Assembly: GCA_947172415.1 (NCBI GenBank)
Contig: OX359192.1
Location: forward strand, 5,768,501 to 5,832,500
DNA from: Chondrosia reniformis
Taxonomy: Eukaryota > Porifera > Demospongiae > Chondrillida > Chondrillidae
Direction of reading: 5' to 3'
Length of the DNA: 64,000 bases
Positions 57,367-64,000 of this stretch are shown in pieces. Every line of letters starts with the position of its first letter. Positions within the stretch are counted from its first letter, which is position 1. Position numbers and translations under genes: made by a program. The notes beneath the pieces were generated by a model. It did not search any database and had not been told where the DNA came from. It saw only the letters and a list, made by a program, of their open reading frames with translations.

Positions 57367-59387
57367 TTACTCTGTCATGTGACCATGATTGTGATCCTTG
57401 GGAGGTGAAGAATCTGGTGCTGATGCACCAATAGTGCAGCAGTTGAGCAAGCTGCCTGCTTCTCCGTGAACATCCTTCTCAGCATGTACCTTAGAGACAA
57501 GAAAAACCATTGTTAAGGCTATAGACCTTTTACTGTTGAATGAATGCAGTATGTAGAAAATGGTGTTTTAGATTATACTAACCACAAAGGTCTTTCCAAT
57601 GACAGAGATTGGACCATTCAATTTGATCAAGTGGTCATCATAAGACATTACAGCAGTACCATTCTCATTAGCAATTATATTCAGCAAATCTCCAGCAAAA
57701 CTGCAATGTATGATAGCCAAGTGACATTTACAAAGTACAGCCGACATGTTTCATGTAGATGCAAGCATAACAGAGAATTCAATGGGATCTATAGACTCAG
57801 ATTATGTTTCATAGCTTGGATAATTAGAGCTGCCTCCAGTTGCTTATATTATACATACATATAGTCAAGGGTCATTGGAAAGGCAGGTGCAGCAAGTACA
57901 TATTATGTAGTAGTTCAGATTGAGTTTGATAAATTAACAGCTATACATACACTCTTCTGTTTCCATTTTCCCTAACAATGTTGACTCCTCCAAAAGGTTG
58001 GTAATGTCTGCCTACTTTATCACAGTCTGTAGACAAGAATGTGTGTAACATATCTTACTAATATACATATATCTCCATATGCTACCAAATATGGAAAAAT
58101 ACGTAGTACATTGTATGCACGTATACCTTCTGAGATGTCACCATATTCGTGTATGTGGGTGCCATGGGGACCAGGGATCAATCCTTCCAGGTGAACACTA
58201 ATGGTCACATTAGATTCCAGATTCTGTAGTAAATACGTATTATTGACTCAGATAAGAAATAAAAGTCAAAACTTCTGTGTGTTATATTACATGAGACTTA
58301 TATAGTGGGTCCATTCTTATCACTCTAATGTATATATAAATAAAATGATGCATTGTGTTGTTAACGGATTTGATATCAAAGTAATGATATCTCAGTTTGT
58401 TATGTGGCCATGCAGTTACCGGTTGGGTAAATTCAATCTTTCCTCTGATTGCTCCTTTCATCACACAAGTAGCCTTGGTAGTAATGTCCAGTTCTATGTA
58501 ACAATACAATATATGTTTCATGCATATAGTTGGTCCACTAAGGGGCAACATGAAGCATACAGTACTAGTAGTGATATTTAAAAATAAATAAACCAACCAT
58601 CTATGTCTATAATATACAAAGATGGAGAGAGACTGTGCATGCAGCTTACTGATTGGACATCCTTCTGACTTTAAGAGTTTTCTAATGTTGGTAGATTTAT
58701 CCACTAAACCAGCATCATATGAGCTAGCGTATCCCTCACAACAGGTTGGTTTGTATGTATAGGTAGTCAGTTCGGAGATGCAAGGAGCTGGTTCTTCAAC
58801 TATGCAGTCCATGCTAATATATACAGTAGCATACAGAGTTAGTGCTGTGTGTACAAGTAAATACATTGATAATATAAAAAAGTATGGCTTGTAGGAGATG
58901 ATACCAAATTTCAAGCAACAAATTGAACAAAAAGTTAATCAATTAGTGGGACTACTGCATTTATTTGTCCTAGATACTGGTACATGCAGCATTTGCACAG
59001 CTATGGACATTTAAATACTGCATGTAACTTTAACGAACCGACAATTAATGTTGTCATCCACCAGTTCGCAGCGTTTCCTGAATACGCATTCCTTCCTAGA
59101 CTCTCGATATCTCGCTTTCCTCTCGCAAACATTATTTCTAATAAGTTTGAAAAGATTTTCAGTATGATGTACTAACATGTGATGTACTACTCTTCAAATT
59201 AGGATGAGTACGTATTAATAACAAACCCGTATCGGCTTAAAGGTAGAAAGTACTCTGCTATGAATTCCTTATATCTGCAGGGCACATAATCGGTAATGTT
59301 CTCATCCCTAATCTGATGTATATCTTCTAGCTGGCCAAATGAAAGCGTCGTCGTGGCCGCTACAAGCAGCACCACTACAATGGACAT
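57367..59387 (-). CDS. Secreted superoxide dismutase-like protein, predicted copper-only
   Basis: Seven exons (59387-59227, 58813-58650, 58493-58420, 58223-58127, 58026-57951, 57700-57583, 57489-57367) keep phase and give 270 residues. A signal peptide (MSIVVVLLVAATTTLSFG) is followed by a Cys-rich module with YKPTCCEGY,which resembles the end of an EMI domain, then a Cu/Zn-SOD fold. Copper ligands are kept: HIHEYGD (two His), GRHYQP and FVVHAEKD. Zinc ligands equivalent to human His71 and His80 are Phe (YQPFGGVN, VFAGDL); Asp83 is kept. The electrostatic loop is shortened, and the active-site Arg143 is replaced by Leu (GSLLNCC). The tail is His-rich (DHNHGHMTE). Copper-only SODs lacking zinc and this loop are known in fungi and animals. 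The exon 1 donor (GTTTGT) was chosen by phase. Confidence 0.85.
57523..57575 (+). repeat. Dispersed ~55-bp repeat, copy E
   Basis: Contains CCTTTTACTGTTGAATG and GTATGTAGAAAATGGTG. It lies in the last SOD intron and ends just before the reverse-strand donor of SOD exon 6. Confidence 0.6.
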
Positions 59388-59571
59388 GGTTATCTTCCTG
59401 CCCTTATTACTAACCGTGCAAGGCTATTGGGCGCATGCGCGATAAAAGGTCCCATATATATAATCGCTCTATTGTACTTATAGACATTAAAAGGACCTTT
59501 ACAAAGAAAAAGCCATGAAAAAATATATATAGATATAAATATTTAAAATCAAATTGAAAAGGTTCTAGTCT
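59388..59571 (-). promoter_or_regulatory. SOD promoter with NRF1-like palindrome
   Basis: GCGCATGCGC (59431-59440) matches the NRF1 consensus, flanked by ATTGG (a CCAAT box on the minus strand) and GATAAAAGG. The PIAS stop lies only about 190 bp away, so this also carries the PIAS 3' UTR. Confidence 0.6.
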
Positions 59572-62500
59572 TCAGCTACTGGTATAAGAAGGTATTCCAA
59601 TCAAAGGAACCATTCGATTGTTGCTGGTTCTGCAGTGAGAAATAAACATTTGCTGAAACAAATCCTAGCCTACATCAGAGCTGGAAAGTGATTAGTACGT
59701 ACATACTGCTATCAAATAAAATGAAAGCAAATAGTTACAAAGATAAGACTCCATATAGAAATATCTATTAAATGCAGCATATAAAATTTTATAGATTGAT
59801 AATGAGGTGACATCTATCATTGTATAACATCTCTATGGTTCTGGTAATGGATAGGTGGATAAACATACGTAATAGAGACTTTTAGCATTTAAAACTTTTT
59901 AAAAAAGGCAGCCAGTATCCATAGCAGCTGAGTACTAGATGTGCACATGGTTGAGCACACTTTTATAACTTACATACCAAATAAATACATATTATGCATA
60001 CGCACTAACGTATGTACGTACGTAAGCACTCACAAATTACTACAAATGCATACACTAACATGTGACAGAGAAGTTGGCAGTGAAAAGAAAGCATGGTTCT
60101 GGGGTTCCGACATTCTATTCTGAGGATCACTTTTGGTGATCATGGACATAAAGGGAAGGTCACCAGCACACACTGTTGGAGGTAAAGATGACAACGTCTG
60201 ACCAGCAGAAGAAATGCCAATTACTGCAGGAAAAGAGAGAGATATTATAATTGAGTAGTGAGTATTGGAGGCGGTGAAGAAGAGAAGGAGATAAAATAGT
60301 TAAAGGCAATAGTGAACAGGGGCTTTACTTGAAGGGGAGTTGGCTGGTAGAAGAGGGAGACCAAGGCTTAAGTGGATTGATAATTTTATAAAGACATTTC
60401 TTAGCATAGTTAAAAGTTAAAATTTTATAATGTACGTACTCCAGTATGTATAGAGAAATACCATTGTGACTGATTGATTGATTAGGCATCCTATTGGATT
60501 CCTAAAGGCTTTTAAGACAAACATATGTACGTACATATGCACTTACTTGGCTGATGTGTGATTGGCTGATTAATGTTGGGTTGTAGCGATGGCCAGCTGA
60601 TCACACTGCACCTATCATGTCTCTGGGTAGAAAATGAGTTAAATGGGTGAGAATTATGCAGACTTGAAGGCACGGCAGTGTTGAAAGGGAAGCCTGAGGG
60701 CACAGACTGAGTCACATCATTTGGCGTGGAGCCTCTGGAACTGTTATGGTCAATACCAGAGGTTAAGCTCCCAGGAGTGAGTGCATTCGCATCAATTGAT
60801 GAATTGGTGAAGGACACTGGGAGTGGACTGAAGAAATATTTGAAAGATGATTAAGACCTGACTAAATTAATGTTTTTTTTTCCATTTTTTAATGTAATTA
60901 TTTGCTGGACTGACCTGTTACAGCCTACATTTCCGGAATCTGGAGATTGTGTACCCAGAATGGAAGAAGTATGAGGGGAGGAGGTAGACACCTGAGAATA
61001 AAGATCTGGCAAGTTTGGTAGGCGAGGACTTCTGGCCTGCATTGGGTTTTCATCATAGAGAGGTTCATCGAGAAAATCAGTGTTTGGAATGTCAGAATAT
61101 CTGCAGAAGGAAGAGGCGAGTGAATGCAACTTACTTAAAGAAGAAAATACAAAATAATTACAGTGGCTTCAGAAAGTGCAGGAGGGCAAGAATTGTTGAT
61201 GCAAATATTAAATTGATGGGATGGATTGAGCAAGGAGACTGCATGATTTTTACTTTTTTTTCTTCCCAAATTCACTATTCACTTTACCCAACGATGTACA
61301 GAAAATTTGGGCTACTATCGCTTATCAAGCATTAAACTTTCATTTCTAATAATTTAAATTATTTCAATAAAAATCAACCAAGAGTTACTGCTAAACAAAC
61401 ACACCAAAGAAGAATGTCAGCAGCAGGGAGACTGATAAAACTGGAAAGAATTATTAAACAAATCAAAACTGCTCTTCCAAAATCCTTGGCCATCAAGCTA
61501 CCTCAATTGCTATGTTAAGTCCACAAACCTTATCCCTGGCCGGAGACTTTGAAGAATATCATGAAAACTGTCTAATTCATTATTTGGTAAATCTCTGTCA
61601 TTTGGAGTAGACTCGGCTTCAGTGGACATTGATTGAGAGTAGTAATATTGAGGCCTGGCTCTCTGTTCCATTTCCTCGTCATCTGTTTCTGTTAGGTCGA
61701 TTACCTCACGAGGAGGATCCAAGGTCCCATTACATAACCCTTGATCCATCTCTTCTTCATGAGCAGTAGGATGGTCTACGTACGTATATAGCATTATGAG
61801 ATATACAGGTGTAATTTCCATATGTACACAAATATATTCAATTTCCCTTACATTAACAGAATACATGTCCCTGATGACCAATATCATTGAGGGACTTAAA
61901 GGGGGCAGGGAGAGGGCATTGCCCCTTTAAAAATATTTTACCCCATTGAAGAAAGTCAAATTGCAAAAATTATAATGGTAAATAAACATTGAATTATATC
62001 GGTTCCCCTTTAAAATTTTACTATATTGTACGTATTTCATCCTCCCTTTGTGATATTTTCACTCTCAGTGTATCTTTCCAAACTAAACATACGTAGACAT
62101 ATCATTTGCATCGAAAGGGCATATCAATAGTTTACACTTACCATTCTCAACTGGTTTTCCAAAACCATCAAACTGCACTTCCGTCAAGTCCGTGTTCCTT
62201 ATAATATCCACCAGCAATCTGAACATGTAAAAAACCTTTAAATCAATAGCTCAGCACTCAAGTAGTCAAGACTCCACCCACTCCCTAATTGAAATAACCC
62301 TATACTTGTGGATCATAGCTAAACACACTTGTGACAGGCCTGGTACCTCTGTATGTACGTATGTACAGTACATGTACGTAGGTAAATATGCATGTATGTA
62401 TGTACGTGTACATGGCATCAGAGACTTTTAGGAGGAGACTTAAAATACACAAGGACATTAGAAACAACAACCACAACGTCATAACAGATACATACTCATC

Positions 62501-63200
62501 CACTACAAGTTCTTCAAAAGGAATCGGACCATCACAAACTGCACACGTCCATGTAGTTCGCCTGAATACAGAAGAATAAAAGCACTCATGAGATTAGCCA
62601 AAGCTAATGTAGGCTGCAAGCTTACATACATCTCATTCATCTGCAAGTACATAGAAGCATCAAAACACTGCAGGTGTTTGCACTTCAAACCTCTAGCTGG
62701 TAGTTGCATACGAAGTTTACTGAGCTACATTTCAACAAAAATAACCTTTATACGCAGATTGAGCAACACTGGATCTCTAACACTTACTGGACATATTAGG
62801 GAGATAGTGAGAGTTGAAGCACATATATCTTCATCCAATTTGACCTTTTCTATGACTACAGGAAATTGAAATACCAGCAAAATGATCTCATACTATGTAG
62901 GTAAATACTAGTCAGTGGGGCGAAGCCACAGACATCACAACCTTAACTTGTACCTGGCAATATGGTAAACAAGACTCACTCCTGGTTGAGTGTGGCTTAA
63001 CCTTCCAGGATGTGTGTAGTACACAAAACTTACTGATTTCTTTTGATTTAGAGGCGGGGATCATGTCCCTATCTTTCAGCTTCTCGAGGAGACTTGCAGC
63101 TGTGACACTCTTCACAATATGTAGCATGACATAGTGTGATGGTATCTAGAGAAACATACAAGTGTTAATTAAGTAGGAGCTTTTGTACACACACACATAC

Positions 63201-63235
<35 letters not shown>

Positions 63236-64000
63236 TGCAAAGGTTAACATCAAGCACTTCCACATACCTTGCTAAGATGATACTCATTCCACAGGACTGT
63301 AATTTTATCTGGTGGATTTCTTTGCAAATATGGTTTAATGTCAATTGCCTTAGATACACATTTATATCCAGCTTTTGTACTTAAGTGCGGATAATAGCCC
63401 TAAATTAGGAGATTCATGTTGGATCAACATTAGTCATTAATAATGTATATTTCAACTTATAATATGTGCTTTAATAAACATGTGTACGTACAGTGAAATT
63501 CTGATAATACGTACGCATCTCCATGGAGCTACGTACGTACGTACATACTTTCTTACCAAAAACTGATCATACGTATACAATTTTACATTGTAAATGGATG
63601 TAGGATGCACGTATGCCAAATTATTCAGTATGTAAATATGTATAGGCAGTTGTTTAAACAGAAACAATTAAATTTTCATGTACAACACAGTACCTCTTCA
63701 CAATCAAGCAAAAGTAACATACGAAGTACAAGCACATGATAGCTTATGTACAGTAAAATGCAACACAGAGGTTATACGTATATGTAAAACTAGAGGAGAA
63801 CAAACAAGGCTGTGTGTATATGCACACCTTGCGTTCTTAATTGTGTGTACACAATCCTAATTTATGTAGATTTAAAACTACAAGTACTGGTTTTTCCAAG
63901 GCTCCTGCAAATAAACAATCTACACTCAAACTACTCTACTCTAAATCCACTACACTCAAACTACTCTACAAAACTTTATTCCGTCCTGTATACAGTACTA
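59572..64000 (-). CDS. PIAS: PIAS-type SUMO E3 ligase (5' part outside window)
   Basis: PIAS proteins bring Ubc9-SUMO to substrates, mainly in the nucleus. The 5' end (SAP domain) lies right of the window. Seen in order: the end of the PINIT domain (63742-63694, YHVLVLRMLLLLDCEE; about 63409-63270, AIDIKPYLQRNPPDKITVLW) and VMLHIVKSVTAASLLEKLK (about 63127). The SP-RING follows: TLTISLICP (about 62790), then LSKLRMQLPARGLKCKHLQC and FDASMYLQMNE (about 62725-62635), then TWTCAVCDGPIPFEELVVDE (about 62555-62495). Next is a SUMO-interaction motif EVIDLTETDDEE (about 61710). Ser/Pro-rich exons (61102-60915, about 60832-60550, about 60224-60080) and a short last exon complete it. Two overlapping last-exon acceptors give different ends, at 59576 (TAG) or 59572 (TGA). 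Confidence 0.87.
63187..63236. repeat. CA microsatellite in PIAS intron
   Basis: About 50 bp of CA repeats with a few TA interruptions. Confidence 0.95.

Noticed and set aside
1-64000. CRISPR arrays, prokaryotic operons or phage genes
   Set aside because: All supported genes are spliced animal genes; the tandem repeats have no unique spacers.

Overview
Animal nuclear DNA, AT-rich, most likely from a demosponge. The content is metazoan: laminin with LG domains, tetraspanin, MEX3, PIAS, CHIP and an IA-2-type receptor phosphatase. The layout fits a compact sponge genome: introns mostly of 50-400 bp, intergenic gaps often under 200 bp, and very frequent TACGTA words. The species call is inference. 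About 16 protein genes are supported by spliced reading frames that keep phase and match family motifs. Exon borders were read by eye and have not been checked against transcripts.

Layout, left to right. COG1 (+, 5' end cut by the window edge). MEX3 (+, one exon, TATA box). A PTPRN/IA-2-like pseudophosphatase (+). UBE2U-like E2 (+), converging on isopentenyl phosphate kinase IPK (-). IPK is head-to-head with GPD1 (+). LAS1L (+). Then about 5.7 kb without a confident gene (24178-29880); it holds a possible small membrane-protein gene, a GC-rich island and a perfect hairpin. Then MRPS15 (-) and COG5 (-); COG5 is head-to-head with STUB1/CHIP (+) with only 32 bp between start codons. A BRCT-like orphan (-) is head-to-head with a tetraspanin (+). 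A 13.7-kb laminin alpha-like gene (-) is head-to-head with DUSP12 (+). Last come a secreted, apparently copper-only superoxide dismutase (-) and PIAS SUMO ligase (-, 5' end cut by the right edge).

The genes do not form one pathway. Recurrent themes are protein modification and quality control (UBE2U, CHIP, PIAS, MEX3 RING), Golgi tethering (COG1 from lobe A and COG5 from lobe B), ribosome production (LAS1L, MRPS15), lipid and glycerol metabolism (IPK, GPD1) and the extracellular surface (laminin, tetraspanin, secreted SOD). Four divergent pairs share very short promoters, and many start codons sit in an AAAATGGC-type word.

The least expected signal is in introns. Four loci carry hammerhead-ribozyme-like cores (CTGATGA, stem II, GAAAC). 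One sits inside a hairpin element bracketed by direct repeats, and one is duplicated in both arms of a 240-bp inverted-repeat element. A separate family of about 55 bp is scattered in five copies. The best protein findings are the IA-2-like pseudophosphatase in a presumed nerveless animal and the SOD that has lost two zinc histidines and the active-site arginine.
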